From: Reticulascus tulasneorum
Taxonomy: Eukaryota > Ascomycota > Sordariomycetes > Glomerellales > Reticulascaceae
Assembly: GCA_001557505.1 (NCBI GenBank)
Contig: LSAX01000007.1
Span: 806,001 to 870,000, forward strand
DNA: 64,000 bases
Direction of reading: 5' to 3'
Each line of letters starts with the position of its first letter. Position 1 is the stretch's first letter. Position numbers and translations under genes: made by a program. Under the pieces are notes generated by a model. That model was not told where the DNA came from. It saw only the letters and a program-made list of their open reading frames with translations, and searched no databases. Shown here in pieces: positions 11,323 through 22,600 of this stretch.

Positions 11323-13179
11323 TTAGCAGTCTCCCTTCCAGTTCTCCTTGATCCACTCTGCCATCTTGTATGTGAACGTGCCTTCATCGTAAGCCTTGAC
11401 ATCGCTGTCTGCATAGTCGCCGCCGCTCAGCTTGAGCGCAACGATGATCCATGGCTGGATGAAGTCAATGAACACCAGGTCCACCTTGTCTGGCTGCCCG
11501 TCCTCCGGGAAGGCAATCTCGGCCTGCACACAGTTCGGCACCGAGTAGAACTTTAGCGGTGAATGGATGGTGTCGTCGCCATCGGAGCTGACGTCATCTT
11601 TCGTTGTATAGCCGCCGATGAGGTCTGGCTTCTCTGTCGGCTCGCCGCTGCCGAGAGGTTGCTGCTCAAAGCCACGCCGAAGCTCAACATGCACTTCTGA
11701 GGCACCCGTGTTGGAAAGCTCTTTTGCGTACATCATCTGAGGAATATTCAAGTGCTGTGGATCAAGTCCTTCCGTCTCGAGGATCTGTTTGCCGTTGTTG
11801 AGTAACGCAAGCACCTTCTTCGCAATACCGTAAGGGACATCCGGGACGTAGCTGAAGCTGCTGACGAAGGGTGAGACAATGTAGGTGCTATCCTTTGTGA
11901 ATGGCCCTTTGAATATATCGAAGCGAATACCACCGGTATTCAAGATGGCCAGCCTTGAAACATCTTTTCTCTCCTTGGTAACGACAATGCCTGGTAATAC
12001 CTCCGTCTCGAGCCAAGTGTAGATGCTGCCATTGCCAGGATATTCCGCCCTCGACATCCAAAGATCGCGCGGAGAACATCCAAACTGATAATCGAGGCCC
12101 AGCCCGTCCCTTGCCCGCGCAATCATGCTGCTGACCAGCTTTCCCTGCTTGGTAGGAAAAGTGGTCTCGTTCAAGCCGCTATGGTGGTATAGTCCAAACA
12201 GGTTGTTGTCAATGTACCTCCGCGAAAACGAGGTCGATGCCTCTGACGAGATCTCCTCCTTCTTTTGCTCGACTCCGTCGATTGACATCCACCCGATGGT
12301 TTCCATATATCTCCCACTTGCCATGGCAAAAGCCTTTTTATCGAAGCTCAATGCATCTCGAACGTGGGCGTGTCCACCGAAGAATGCGATGGGCGTATAC
12401 CAGTTCTGTTTTCGGATGGCAGTGAAGATGGCTTTGAACTCAGGCATTCGGAGACCGACGTGCCCGATGACGATAAACAGGTCTGGCCTTTCGCGGATCG
12501 CCTGCTGAAACCACTCCTCTTTGATAGTCTCCTCGACAGGCTGGACGATGGTGTTGTTCGCGTTGCCTCCGAAATTGAAAAGGAAGCCAAAAGAAACAAT
12601 CTCGAGTCCCTGGTTCTTCGTTTTGAACTTCTTGTATCGTTGCGCCAACGGGGAACGCTTATCCGTCTTCACATCAACGTAATCGAGGTTGGAAGCGAGA
12701 TAGTTGTCTTTGAAGTTCGGGACCGTATACTGATACTCGCGGCCCGCAGCATCCGCCTGATAAAGCTCGTGGTTTCCGATGCAGAGAAGATCTATGTGTT
12801 GCTCTCGGATAATATCGTAGGTGAAGAGGCCTTTCGGTTTGGAGCCATCGTACAGGCCGTTACCTTCAACTCGATCGCCCGTGTCGATAAGCAGGAGGTC
12901 GACGCCCTTGTCATCTGCCTGTTTCCGCATATGCGCGGCAAACGAGACATAATCTCCCCAGTCGGCAGAGTACTGTGGTTCGAGAAGATGGCCGCCCAGC
13001 CAGCCGTGGGTGTCTGTTGTGTGCAAGAAGTTGAGCTGGCCCCATTTCAGATCTCGCATAGGCGCTGCCACAGGCTTAGCAGCACCAGGTTGGCCAGCCC
13101 TTGCAGCACCCAAAAGGGCGGCGCAACATAAGATTACTCGAGGTATCATACTTGGTGGGAGGCTCGATAGTGTCATCAT
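11323..13179 (-). CDS. Secreted/vacuolar calcineurin-like metallophosphoesterase, 5'-nucleotidase type (YHR202W/Smn1-like)
   Basis: A single 618-aa exon. The frame is open further upstream to 13518, but the ATG at 13179 places a hydrophobic signal peptide at residues ~11-28 (IPRVILCCAALLGAARA), so it is preferred. Metal-binding motifs of the superfamily are all present: DTH (D56, H58), GDRVEGNG (D102), GNHE (135-138), a GH pair in VIGHVG, and GGHAH. A long C-terminal region follows, as in UshA-like 5'-nucleotidases. Yeast Smn1/YHR202W, a vacuolar purine-nucleotide phosphatase, is the closest named relative I can suggest. The expected role is phosphate release from nucleotides in vacuole or cell wall. 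The gene is divergent from GatA, sharing a roughly 550-bp intergenic region. Confidence 0.82.
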   Translation of the reverse strand: MMTLSSLPPSMIPRVILCCAALLGAARAGQPGAAKPVAAPMRDLKWGQLNFLHTTDTHGWLGGHLLEPQYSADWGDYVSFAAHMRKQADDKGVDLLLIDTGDRVEGNGLYDGSKPKGLFTYDIIREQHIDLLCIGNHELYQADAAGREYQYTVPNFKDNYLASNLDYVDVKTDKRSPLAQRYKKFKTKNQGLEIVSFGFLFNFGGNANNTIVQPVEETIKEEWFQQAIRERPDLFIVIGHVGLRMPEFKAIFTAIRKQNWYTPIAFFGGHAHVRDALSFDKKAFAMASGRYMETIGWMSIDGVEQKKEEISSEASTSFSRRYIDNNLFGLYHHSGLNETTFPTKQGKLVSSMIARARDGLGLDYQFGCSPRDLWMSRAEYPGNGSIYTWLETEVLPGIVVTKERKDVSRLAILNTGGIRFDIFKGPFTKDSTYIVSPFVSSFSYVPDVPYGIAKKVLALLNNGKQILETEGLDPQHLNIPQMMYAKELSNTGASEVHVELRRGFEQQPLGSGEPTEKPDLIGGYTTKDDVSSDGDDTIHSPLKFYSVPNCVQAEIAFPEDGQPDKVDLVFIDFIQPWIIVALKLSGGDYADSDVKAYDEGTFTYKMAEWIKENWKGDC

Positions 13180-13725
13180 GTACACTCTGAGCTGTTGAAG
13201 TTGGAGGGTTTGTTGACGCGGGGAGATGCAATGCTGCTTGCTGCCTTTGGTCATGAGCTCCCCAGCCAACGCTACTACGTCAGCAGATCTCTGAGCAGGG
13301 GCATGCATGTTACTAAGTACCTTACTTTGACCACAGCGTAGCCAACCACTGATCGGGATAAATAATGATGAATTTATTGAGACTTTGAGTAAATATATTC
13401 TCAAGAAATGAGAATTGCGAATACTTTCAAGAGCTCCGTTGTCTGAGCAAGCAGTTCTTCTCTCACCCTGCCCTGGGGAATGCCATTCGCAAATGCCCAT
13501 CGCCGAAGAGGTACACAAAGCACCCCACCCCCTGCAGCCTTACCGAAGCGTTGGTGGGCAGCGGGAGGGTACGTATCTTATTTGCCCAGCCGGTCAGTGG
13601 GGGTGCTCTCCGAAGCTCCAGAAAAATGCAATGAATAGCTCCAAGCTCCCACTCTCACATGCCAACTCAATCAATTTCGAAGTCGCCGACAAATCTCAAT
13701 TACGAGGCCGACATTGGCGGGCCAC
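13180..13725. promoter_or_regulatory. Divergent promoter region: phosphoesterase / GatA
   Basis: These 546 bp separate two divergent start codons. The minus-strand frame stays open across part of it (to 13518), which is probably 5' leader. No specific operator was recognised. Confidence 0.5.
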
Positions 13726-15305
13726 ATGTCTACTCATGTCAAACTATCGCGCATACACGTGCTATCCTCTGCAGCGAAGGTTACCAACGAGGTAGCACGT
13801 AGCCAGCGACGGCCATACCATGATTTCAATCACTTCATCACACGGGGTAGGAAGAATCGCAGTCGCAAGCTATATCGGCTAATCATTGAACAGCAGGCGT
13901 GCCAGGCGAGTCCAATCCTAGTTCTTCGCATCCCAGTTCCGGCTTCAGACTAGCTGTGAAAGACAATATTTCGACGAAAGACCTACCTACGACATGTGCA
14001 TCCCGTATTTTAAGAGACCATCAGAGTCCTTTCGACGCGACTATCGTACGCCAGCTACGCGAACGAGGAGCAACCATTGTTGGCAAGACAAACATGGATG
14101 AGTTTGGGATGGGCTCGCATTCTGTCAACTCATTCCACGGACCGGTCTTGAACCCCATCTCCACGACGCCGACATCTGCTGGAGGGAGTTCCGGTGGTAG
14201 CGCGGTGGCAGTCAGGACGAAAGAGGCGGACCTGGCGCTGGGGACCGACACTGGAGGCTCAATCCGCATTCCTGCTGCATACACTGGCGTGGTGGGCTTC
14301 AAGCCGTCCTACGGCATGCTGTCAAGATGGGGCGTGGTGCCGTATGCGAACTCGCTTGATACTGTAGGCCTGCTTGGACGCGACGTTGATATCATTGCAG
14401 ATGTGATGTTTAGTAGTGGGCTGGATCTCGAACACGACTCCAATGACCCGACTTCTCTGTCCGAGAGCTTTCGAACACGCAATCAAAGGCAGTCTCAATC
14501 TGGCCAACTACTCAAGGTTGGCATACCGGCAGAGTACAACATCGAGGAGCTCGATCCCCTTATACGAGCGGCATGGTTGGACGCTGCGACATTACTTCAG
14601 GAGATGGGCATAGAAGTCGTTCCAGTTTCCCTTCCATCCACAAAGCATGCCTTATCGGCATACTACGTTTTGGCTCCCGCCGAGGCAACGTCAAACCTTG
14701 CCAAATACGACGGAGTCCGCTACGGCACTCGAGGCGCAGAGAGCGATGGTGTCGGCGAGGTCCTCTATTCGGACACAAGAGGACAAGGATTCGGGGCCGA
14801 GGTGAAGAGGCGCATTCTCCTCGGATCATACAGTCTGAGCTCTGAGGCCATGGACAACTACTTTATCCAGGCGCAGAAGGTGCGGCGGTTGGTGCAGAAG
14901 GATTTCGATCGCGTCTTTAGGCTTCCAAATCCGCTGTACGAGACGCGGCAGTTCGATCTGAGCGACATGGAGGACCAGGTGGAACTGGAGAACAAGCTCG
15001 GCCCCACCCAGGTGGACTTTCTTCTTTGTCCAACCACTCCGACCTTTGCTCCCAAGATCGAGGATATCCAAAGGCAAACCCCGGTACAGGCATACATGAA
15101 CGATGTATTCACTGTGCCTGCTAGTCTGGCAGGCCTTCCGGCTATCAGCTTACCTGCGAAGCCTAAATCACGGTTGGCAAAAGACAGCGATGACGGAAAC
15201 ATGGCCGGCCTGCAACTGATCGGCCAATACTGGGATGACAAGCGATTACTCCGGATCGCCAAGGAGCTCTTGGAACGACTAGCTACAAGCTATTCCCAGA
15301 GGTAA
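13726..15305 (+). CDS. HER2: Glutamyl-tRNA(Gln) amidotransferase subunit A, mitochondrial
   Basis: Two exons, 13726-13846 and 13894-15305, are split by a 47-bp intron with donor GTAGGA, branch GGCTAATC and acceptor GAACAG, giving 510 aa. Without the intron the second exon has no ATG near its start; with it the frame joins as HFITR-AGVPGES. The amidase-signature machinery is intact: Lys63 in LAVKDN, the GGSSGGS stretch with the cis-Ser at residue 139, and the nucleophile Ser163 in DTGGSIRIPA. The enzyme transamidates Glu-tRNA(Gln) inside mitochondria as part of the GatFAB-type complex. The N-terminal 20 residues are basic and Ser-rich, fitting a targeting peptide, although fungal GatA is usually short at its N-terminus. 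An additional upstream exon cannot be excluded. Confidence 0.88.
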
Positions 15306-15767
15306 ATCCTGGTTATGTAAAGCTTTAGTAGATATTGTACAAATATACCCCGAGCATCTAATTGTTGTCCACTATCAGATCTTCACGATCATTCCATGGC
15401 ACCCAGCTGCTTCGAAACTCCACATGTCATTAGCTTCCTGGCTATTCATAGCTATTGCAATCATGCGTGAACGACTTTCTCCCAGAAGATGGCTCATCAT
15501 CAGATTCCCTCCCATCTATTCCGAGGTCTCGTAGTTCCGTCTCCTCTATTGTAGCGATATTCACCGTGGGCGATGTGCGTGGAAGAGGAGGATGATGATC
15601 AGCCCGATTCGTCCAGTGAACGTACTGAAGGGAACTCTCTTCCTTAATCCGTATGTAAGGTATCGTCATAATGCTCTCCAGTCGCCTCGACGCCGTCATG
15701 GTTCAGACCTGTCCCGCTCAGGCCCTGTGTCTTGGAAAATGTTCCTTGTAAAGGCTGTTGTGAGCCT
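15306..15767. other. Convergent intergenic region HER2/PRP38
   Basis: These 462 bp lie between the stop codons of two convergent genes. A minus-strand frame (15442-15699) has charged composition and could be an unrecognised C-terminal exon of PRP38, but no splice pair stands out. Otherwise it is 3' flank. Confidence 0.45.
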
Positions 15768-16547
15768 TCAACCGGTGCCTTCATCGTCGGACTTCTCCTC
15801 GATAGCACCCTCCTCGGGGCTTTCCTCTTTTATGACGCCGTCTTCGGAACCGTCCTCTTTGATTGCGCCCTCTTCGCTGCTGTCTTCCTTAACAGAAATC
15901 TCTTCGGCAGCTTCGTCTTCGGCATCCAACAGCTCGTCAATGTCGCCCAGCGCACTAACCCTCTCCTCCAGCTCCCCCAAATCCACGAGATCCGTCCTCT
16001 TCGGCAGCTCCCTGAAACTCGTCGCACAAACCCTCGTCTTCGTCAACAACTCGTCCACAAACGCATCCACAAACGTCAGCACTGTACCCGCCCTCGCTTT
16101 CCTCCTCAATTTCCGCCGATCCGCCAGGAACGGCTCCAGCATCACGAAGACATCCTTAGGCGTCCTAGTCATGCGGATGTAGAAGCACGCCAGCGCCCGG
16201 AGGTACTTGAACTTCTCGCCGCCGAAGTGCAGGTACTGGGCTAGGACGTCGTCGGAGGGCGCGAGCTGCAGGAGCTTGAAGGCGAGGCAGAGGAAAGGCG
16301 AGGGCTTCTGCGTCACGCCGTAGGTGCCGCCGATAAAGGTTACGTGCTCGACTACGCGGTCGATTATGTCGGCTTCGTTGACGGCGAAGCACTGCTCTTT
16401 GTAGAAGTAGGAGTCGGTTATGCGCTCCCGAACGGCCTTCTCCATTATCGTCGCCGGGTTCTCGCCATTCGGTGCGAGGAAGGTGGACGAGCCTCTCTCG
16501 TCAAGGAAACGACGCTCATCGGCGTAGATCTTGCCCTGCCTACTCAT
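15768..16547 (-). CDS. PRP38: Pre-mRNA-splicing factor 38
   Basis: A single 259-aa exon with its start at 16547, chosen because MSRQGKIYADERRFLDERG begins the conserved region; seven upstream codons are non-ATG extension. The Prp38 domain spans about residues 25-190, with segments such as NPATIMEKAVRERI, EHVTFIGGTYG, SPFLCLAFKLLQL and YLRALACFYIRMTR. Prp38 is a tri-snRNP component needed for maturation of the spliceosome before catalysis, in the nucleus. The C-terminal ~60 residues are a highly acidic tail with three to four imperfect decapeptide copies around EEGAIKED. It carries no RS domain, unlike animal and plant homologues. It is divergent from a small membrane-protein gene with 333 bp between the starts. 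Confidence 0.92.
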   Translation of the reverse strand: MSRQGKIYADERRFLDERGSSTFLAPNGENPATIMEKAVRERITDSYFYKEQCFAVNEADIIDRVVEHVTFIGGTYGVTQKPSPFLCLAFKLLQLAPSDDVLAQYLHFGGEKFKYLRALACFYIRMTRTPKDVFVMLEPFLADRRKLRRKARAGTVLTFVDAFVDELLTKTRVCATSFRELPKRTDLVDLGELEERVSALGDIDELLDAEDEAAEEISVKEDSSEEGAIKEDGSEDGVIKEESPEEGAIEEKSDDEGTG

Positions 16548-16880
16548 TTTTGTGGTTGGACTTCTCAATCGGTGTAAGAATTGCTGAAGAGAGCTTTAGA
16601 TCGTGGGGTTGGAGCTCGAATTGCTGGTGGGGAAAAAAGTTGAGAACAGGTGCTTATCGATTGTTGCCCTGTCAACCAAGTAAACAGCCCACTCCCTTGC
16701 GAAAGAGGCAAGTGGGCGACAGGAAACCGGGTTATTAGTGTTATCAGAAGAAAGTATGGATTCGAAATGTCTTCTCGATATCTATTGACCTTTTATTGAT
16801 ATTTACGTCGGTTCAAAATCTATCACCATTATCACTGTACTGTTCAGCAAATTCGAATAAGGGTTATACCAGCAATCGCG
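16548..16880. promoter_or_regulatory. Divergent promoter region: PRP38 / small membrane protein
   Basis: A 333-bp bidirectional intergenic region. Its right half is AT-rich with several T-runs. No named motif was recognised. Confidence 0.45.
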
Positions 16881-17476
16881 ATGTTGCTCACTTCGTCGCA
16901 AGTTTCGATTCTGATCACTTCCACTATGAGTAAGACGGGATCCCGCATTCCACGGAGGAACAAACTAACCATACTGCTGCACAAGTTATTCTGTGTACAT
17001 CGGCTCTCTTCTTAAGCGGTTATGTCATTCAGCAGCGAACATTACGAGAATTGAGAATAGCAATCAGGCCGAATCCCCGCCCGTCGCCAATGACCTACCT
17101 CCCCGACCGCTTCAAAGTGGACACGACCGAGTTAGCCGATGGTACCGTGGTTGTCGTCAACTCGTTGGACTCGCCGCAGGCGAAACAAGACGAGCATGTG
17201 GTCATCGAGTTGAAGCCAACGGTGGGGAAACAGCAGTCCCAGAAGGCGATGACAGACGACGAATCAGCGCTGCCGCCGACAAAGGCTGACATATCGACGA
17301 ACGGACGGCAGGCAGATTCAGAGGACACGGCAACGAAGAATCAAAAGAATACATACCCGGAGGACAAGAACCAGAAGCCGATCAGCAGGGCAGAGAGGAG
17401 GAGACTCATCAAGGAGGAACTCCAGCGCTTGTCTCACGAGGACAAGCCGGTGTATTACCAGCGACGGCTCTGGTAA
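16881..17476 (+). CDS. Small single-pass membrane protein, uncharacterised
   Basis: Two exons, 16881-16929 and 16986-17476, with a 56-bp intron (donor GTAAGA, branch ACTAAC, acceptor CACAAG), give 179 aa. The join falls inside a hydrophobic segment at about residues 8-30 and completes it (...ITSTMIILCTSALFLSGYV), followed by QQRTLRELRIAIRP. A short membrane anchor leading into a basic stretch suggests a mitochondrial or ER protein. The middle (about residues 75-150) is hydrophilic and low complexity. The C-terminus is compact and basic-acidic (SRAERRRLIKEELQRL) and ends in PVYYQRRLW, which looks conserved. I do not recognise the family. The clean splicing and completed membrane segment argue that it is real. 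Confidence 0.65.
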
Positions 17477-17755
17477 CAGCAGGGAAGACGAGACTAGAAG
17501 ATGGGAACTTTGAATGTTTAATGATGGGATGACATATCTACGGGGGGGTATTTTGCATAGGATCTGGTCAAGGGTGGGTCATGGTTTGCCGGAATCTAGT
17601 GGTTCTTTGCACGCATTCTTTGATTATATTGTTGAAGGCAAGATGGAGGTGTATGATGACAGTATAACGAGTTGTGTATGTTTATTAGTCTCAAGTCATG
17701 GGTCGAACAATTCTCCTCCTACTCTCCAGTGAGTCACAGCCATCCACCGGCTCTA
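17477..17755. other. 3' flank, nothing recognised
   Basis: A short AT-rich 3' region between convergent models. No gene, RNA or repeat was seen. Confidence 0.4.
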
Positions 17756-18136
17756 TTATTTCCTGCTCTTTGGTCTGGAGCCTCCTTTCGTAGACCGGCC
17801 GCTCTGCCGTTCCGGATCCAGCCTCCGATCGCCTTCTAGTTGTGCATTGCGCAGCCTCGAGCTTTGCGTCCCCGAACTCTGACTGTTTGAAAGCAATTCT
17901 TCTTTGATCGCTGACCCTCGTTGCGATACCTGTAGAGCCACTTGTTTAGCTTGCCGTTCCCAAGTAGCAGGGCTTCATTGGGTCTTGTACCGTGCATACA
18001 TCACACCTGACACCGAACCGAGAGACGGAGTTCTGGCAATGAATCGAGCCCTGTAATTGTCAGTCTGTTATCTGGGCCGCGAAGCAGTGATACCGCTGAC
18101 GTAGTAGTTGGAGCAATAATAACCCATCTTTGTCAT
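17756..18136 (-). CDS. Possible three-exon small basic protein (86 aa)
   Basis: Three exons can be joined in frame: 18136-18094, 18050-18007 and 17929-17756. The introns are 43 bp (18051-18093, ending TTACAG) and 77 bp (17930-18006, branch GCTAAAC, ending CTCTACAG). The product starts MTKMGYYCSNYYVSG, continues through SLPELRLSVRC, and ends in a Ser/Arg/Lys-rich tail finishing SRPKSRK. Donor sites (GTATCA, GTGTGA) are weak, the 43-bp intron is near the lower limit for fungi, and I know no family. Against chance, all three exon phases agree and the tail frame is open for 58 codons. This is a tentative call that RNA reads would settle. Confidence 0.3.
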
Positions 18137-19192
18137 GAGTTTGGTGGGAGAGATAATCGCGAGACTTGCAGTGTAGGGCTTTTAAACCGTTGAATTCCCT
18201 TGATCGAGATACAGACTTGTCGTAACAGATCACATTCAAACCTCTTGCAGACCGCGGGCAGAATTACATTTATAGATAAAGTCACAACTCCACCTAGATA
18301 CGACTAGCCCGGTCCGGAAAGCCTCATGAAACAAACCCACCACCATCTCTCTAGGTCACGGCCTAGCGCCGAGCAGGTTTGAGGCTGTAGCTGGTCAAGG
18401 ACCAGCAATGACAGCTCGGGGACGGAAATGCATTGATCAGTTCCCAGCTGCTTGGGTCGGGACTCTGGGAGCTGTTTGCATGGGAGTGTTGCGTGATCTT
18501 CGTGACACGATGAATTTCCTACCTCCACTGTGGGAATGCTCGTGGTCAAAGTGTTCCAGACCACAGCTCGAGTTTCGGACGAAACAGCTCTTGAAGCTTG
18601 ATGAGTACATGGCCGGCGGTTTGATCCCTACCATTCAGCTTCAGGCAGATCCGAGCACCACCGATGGGCCGGCATCAGCTTCCGAAGAGGTAAATGCGCT
18701 CCAAGACAATAACCAGAAAGGTTCTACTCTCGTAGCCAATCATGGCGTCCTAGCGAAGTGCACACACTCGAAAACCCCGATGCGTCTATAGAGAGACATT
18801 GAAGAGATATCTGGTATTGGTATTACGTTTGCCTGGCAATGTGCACTAGCTGCGGAAACATCAACGTATACATCATGGATCTATATTGGGATGGCTATTG
18901 GAGCCTCAAATTCTTAGGTTACGTGGATAAAACCAGCTGGGGAAGCTAGCACGTGCCTGAAATGGCCTACATGAGTCTGAACAGTGTAGGTAGGTAGTAT
19001 TTTATAGGTACGGATTACGCTTGTGCACATAGCGGGGCCCACCTAAACTTTCGAGCTGTTTGCGTCTTTCTCTATCCATCATCCTATCATCACGCCACGC
19101 CAGCATCGCCCGTCTAGCAAGCCGCCAAATCTCTCAGCACCAAATCCAGAATTCTCGAGTGTAGCAATCCCTCGCGAGCAACACCATCCAAA
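18137..19192. other. Intergenic region upstream of COX16
   Basis: A 1.06-kb stretch. A 127-codon plus-strand frame (18408-18791) overlaps a minus-strand frame of 86 codons (18304-18564). Neither resembles a known protein and I see no splice-supported extension, so neither is called. Confidence 0.4.
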
Positions 19193-19605
19193 ATGCCAAC
19201 TTTCGGGAGCAAGCGGTTTCCCTCGCGGGCCGACATGGATAGCGTCGGCGCCAAATACCGATCTCAGATGGCCAAACGCCCATTCCTCCTCTTCGGTCTG
19301 CCCTTCGTAGCCATCATCGTCGCGGGATCCTTTATCCTGACGCCGGCTACTGCGGTTCGATACGAGAAGCACGACCGGAGGGTCCGGCAGATGACGAAGG
19401 AAGAAGAGCTAAATCTGCGGAGGTCGGCACGCAAGGTGAACATGAAGGACGAGTACTACGTAAGTTTGTGGTGCCGGTGACGCATGCCTCTAGGCCAATT
19501 GCTAATGCGGGATATTCTTAGCGACTTGCGGCCAAGGATATCGACAATTGGGAACAGAAACGCGTCAAGAGACTTCCTGGAGAGCATGATGGGATTTTGG
19601 AATAG
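19193..19605 (+). CDS. COX16: Cytochrome c oxidase assembly factor COX16, mitochondrial
   Basis: Two exons, 19193-19459 and 19522-19605, with a 62-bp phase-0 intron (donor GTAAGT, branch GCTAAT, acceptor TCTTAG), give 116 aa. Hallmarks: an N-terminal region KYRSQMAKRPFLLFGLPF, one membrane helix at about residues 34-55, and the hydrophilic segment VRYEKHDRRVRQMTKEEEL. The second exon supplies RLAAKDIDNWEQKRVKRLPG, also typical of the family. COX16 sits in the mitochondrial inner membrane and helps Cox1/Cox2 assembly into complex IV. Length fits the family. Confidence 0.93.
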
Positions 19606-22600
19606 ATCGGCATCTCGATCCCCGGCTTCGTGGGCTGTCAGCTATTGATCGATAGTCTGAAAAACATCCACAGCCGCCGCGAATGCACCGGCAAACGAAG
19701 TTTTTGTCGTGAACGCGGAGACGGTGTCATGCGGTTGGTATCGGGGCATGCATGCCCTTTGTCCTGACCGCAAATCCCAATCTCGGGAGCACCCGACCAA
19801 ACGGGCCCAGCCATTCAGCCTGCCCACGTCAGATGCAATTCTCACCTAGAATGCCAATCGCTATGTCTAGCGTTTCAGACCGACTCCCTGCGCCCCGCGT
19901 GGCTCAGGAATCCCACCTTTCGGCTATCATTGACGCACCTTTTGCGTCATTATGAGTCTGGGCCTACGATCTAGGTCTTCCCCGCACTGCTTGGCCTTCT
20001 ACAAAGGACTGGGCGGAATGCGAGGAGTTGAAGTTCTTCGTTCTTATTCAAGTCTTCCAGTTGCAACCTCGTGGAGCGCGGACGGAATGTCGAAACAGCC
20101 CACCTTCACATTCTTCCGCCTGAGAGCGGCTGCAGCTGCAGGTTGTTACACCTCCGTTCGTGTAAGGACGACAAGCTGGTGGAGGGTGATCGGCCATCGC
20201 GATCGAGGACTAGGTCTTGATAAGGCAACGAGAGACGGGATGCAAACCTAAGAGGGCATTTCCCGCAAACATGTACAAAGTTTATCAAGTCACAACATGC
20301 AGGGCGATGGCGCCACAACTGGGTATTACGAGCACTAAACACCAACTATTGCCTGGTCGGACGCGCTGTTGGTAAGGAACGGGTGCAGTAGGCGATTTGA
20401 CGGGAAGACAGCGATTTTAGATCAATGATCAACCACCATGGACAACATAGTACATATGTCATGGACCGGTGTAAAGTTGTCCAATGAAGAGTGGCTGATA
20501 CAACCCGCACGAAGCAGTGGGACGCGACTGTCGATCGGGATCATCGGGGCGGCGTACACATCAAACACGCCAAAGCCGCAGGGAGGCATGGCAGGATGGC
20601 TTGGCAAGCTCGATCGATGGGCTGTGAAGGATATGAAAATAGTTTCTGGAGAGCAATGTGGAAACTGAGCGTGCCCTATGGAGCTCGAGCAGATGCTTGA
20701 CAGCATGGGCCGTTACCGTCACTTTGGTTGCCACCAGGCACGTATGCAAGCTGCTTTGTGGGGGACTAGATGGTGTTTCAAGAAGGATTCGTCTCAGTCA
20801 GCTTATGTGTTACTTCTAGATAATGTACCTGACCGAGTCCGCTGCTCAGCCCTTCCCTCCCACATTCCCCGTTTGCTACGTATCATTGAATGGCTAGCTA
20901 GTGGAATCATTGTGAGGATTGTCAGCTGTTCAGGATCCGGATTTTGCGGAGCCGTTCGTCGCCGGACGCCACTAGCGGTGTCCCACCACACACACACCAG
21001 CCCATCACAATTTCCACACAAAGTCGATTTTTGCGAGGGGCAGGAGGGGCATCTGCGAATATGACGTTTCGAGAAAACTAGACTTGGTGAAAAATCAGAT
21101 AGCAAGTCACGGTTGAAGACGAAACTAGGTGTGTCGACCGCTCGGCCGAGATTCGTCATTTAAAGCGCTACCAGATGGGCTCAATGCGAATCGCGTATCC
21201 CTTCCTCTAATCAATCGATATTCATGAGACGGAGGAAATCAGGGCAGTTGACTTGTGTCAGGCAGTTCACCTATCGTCAGGGTAGGTGTAAGTGCTTGCA
21301 GATGGGATGGATGGGGGGGGGGGGGGGGTGGACGGGCATTGTACGGGCGCATCGCTCGCTAGTTAAGAGTGCATACGCGGGATATGCAGGAACGGTGCAG
21401 CAGCGCGGCCACACGCCCTATTCTGCAGCCCATTTCCGCTGTGCTAACGCTATGTGGCGTCGAATTACTGCTGCGAGAGTCCGTATGTAGCAAGCAACTA
21501 CCGTGTGACAGTTTGAGACCGAGGGACAAGAACTTGTGGCTGCCAACGATCAGTCATTCACTCATTCAATAGCCTCCCGAGCCTTGACTTATTGGCGGGG
21601 GCCCATGTTTCGTCTAACGTTTCCTGGGGGGGAACAATTGCATCAATCATGGATGGAAATCAAGTTACTGATCGGCAGATCACCCACACCCCCCAAGGAT
21701 AATGAGAATGGATGGTCCTCCCCAAAGCGAAGCACAAGCAAGGCAATCGTTCCGTTCGCGGCTTTTTCCACACACACACCCATTCTCCCTCGCCAGCTAC
21801 CTATGTGTCTCTTTGTCTCTCCTATTGTTCTGGCCGCCCAATTACAAAACCGGGTTTCTCCTGCCAGGAACAGAGGAATTTAGCCCGCAGAACGGGCGAT
21901 GAGCCAACGGAAAAGGCACGACGTAAGACAAGGCACGAGCCTGGTTAAATTGCTGAAACAAACACGGCTCGCCCGTGTTGCCCCCAAGGGGGGATTCTTT
22001 TGCCTTTCAATCTTTCGCGTTGCTCGGCGGAACAACTGGCATGCCAACCGCCCAGACTTTTTTTTTCGTTCCCGTATCGTTGCATTTTGCGTGTGTGCGC
22101 GTGGCCCGCGGCCTGACAGAACACCCATTTTTAGGATGACGTATTCGAGCTTGCGCACGACCAGGGCCCCCCCCTTTTCCTGCTATCTCGCGTTCACAGC
22201 CCCTGCTGGGCGACCCGGAGCCAAGCCATTTGCGAATGAACGGTTTTGCTGGATAGCTCGGATGGGTTGGCGGGGTGTGTCGGCTCTCAGCTGTCTGGTA
22301 CGAAGTACTGACTTTTCCGTGTCATCCATCCATCTCCAGGAACGAGGTGGTGCAGCGCCTCGCGAAATAAGTGGGGGAGCTGTGCATGCAAAGGATTGTG
22401 CCCGTGGTTCGTATCGGCATCCGCTCACCTCCCGTACCTGACTTAGTAGTAGTTCCTAGTGTAGTAGTGTAAGTATTTGTAGAATGATCTTGCTGACTGC
22501 TGCGGATCGGAAGAGGTGGTGAGTAATCCTACCCAAGCAAATGGAATTAGTCTCCGTCCGGTCATGTTTCCTTTCGGGCATGCCACCAGCGTGCATGCAG

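Noticed and set aside
12364..13131. 255-codon plus-strand frame opposite the phosphoesterase gene
   Set aside because: Antisense shadow of a well-supported metallophosphoesterase.
18408..18791. 127-codon plus-strand frame upstream of COX16
   Set aside because: No recognisable domain or splice-supported extension; overlapped by an equally long minus-strand frame.
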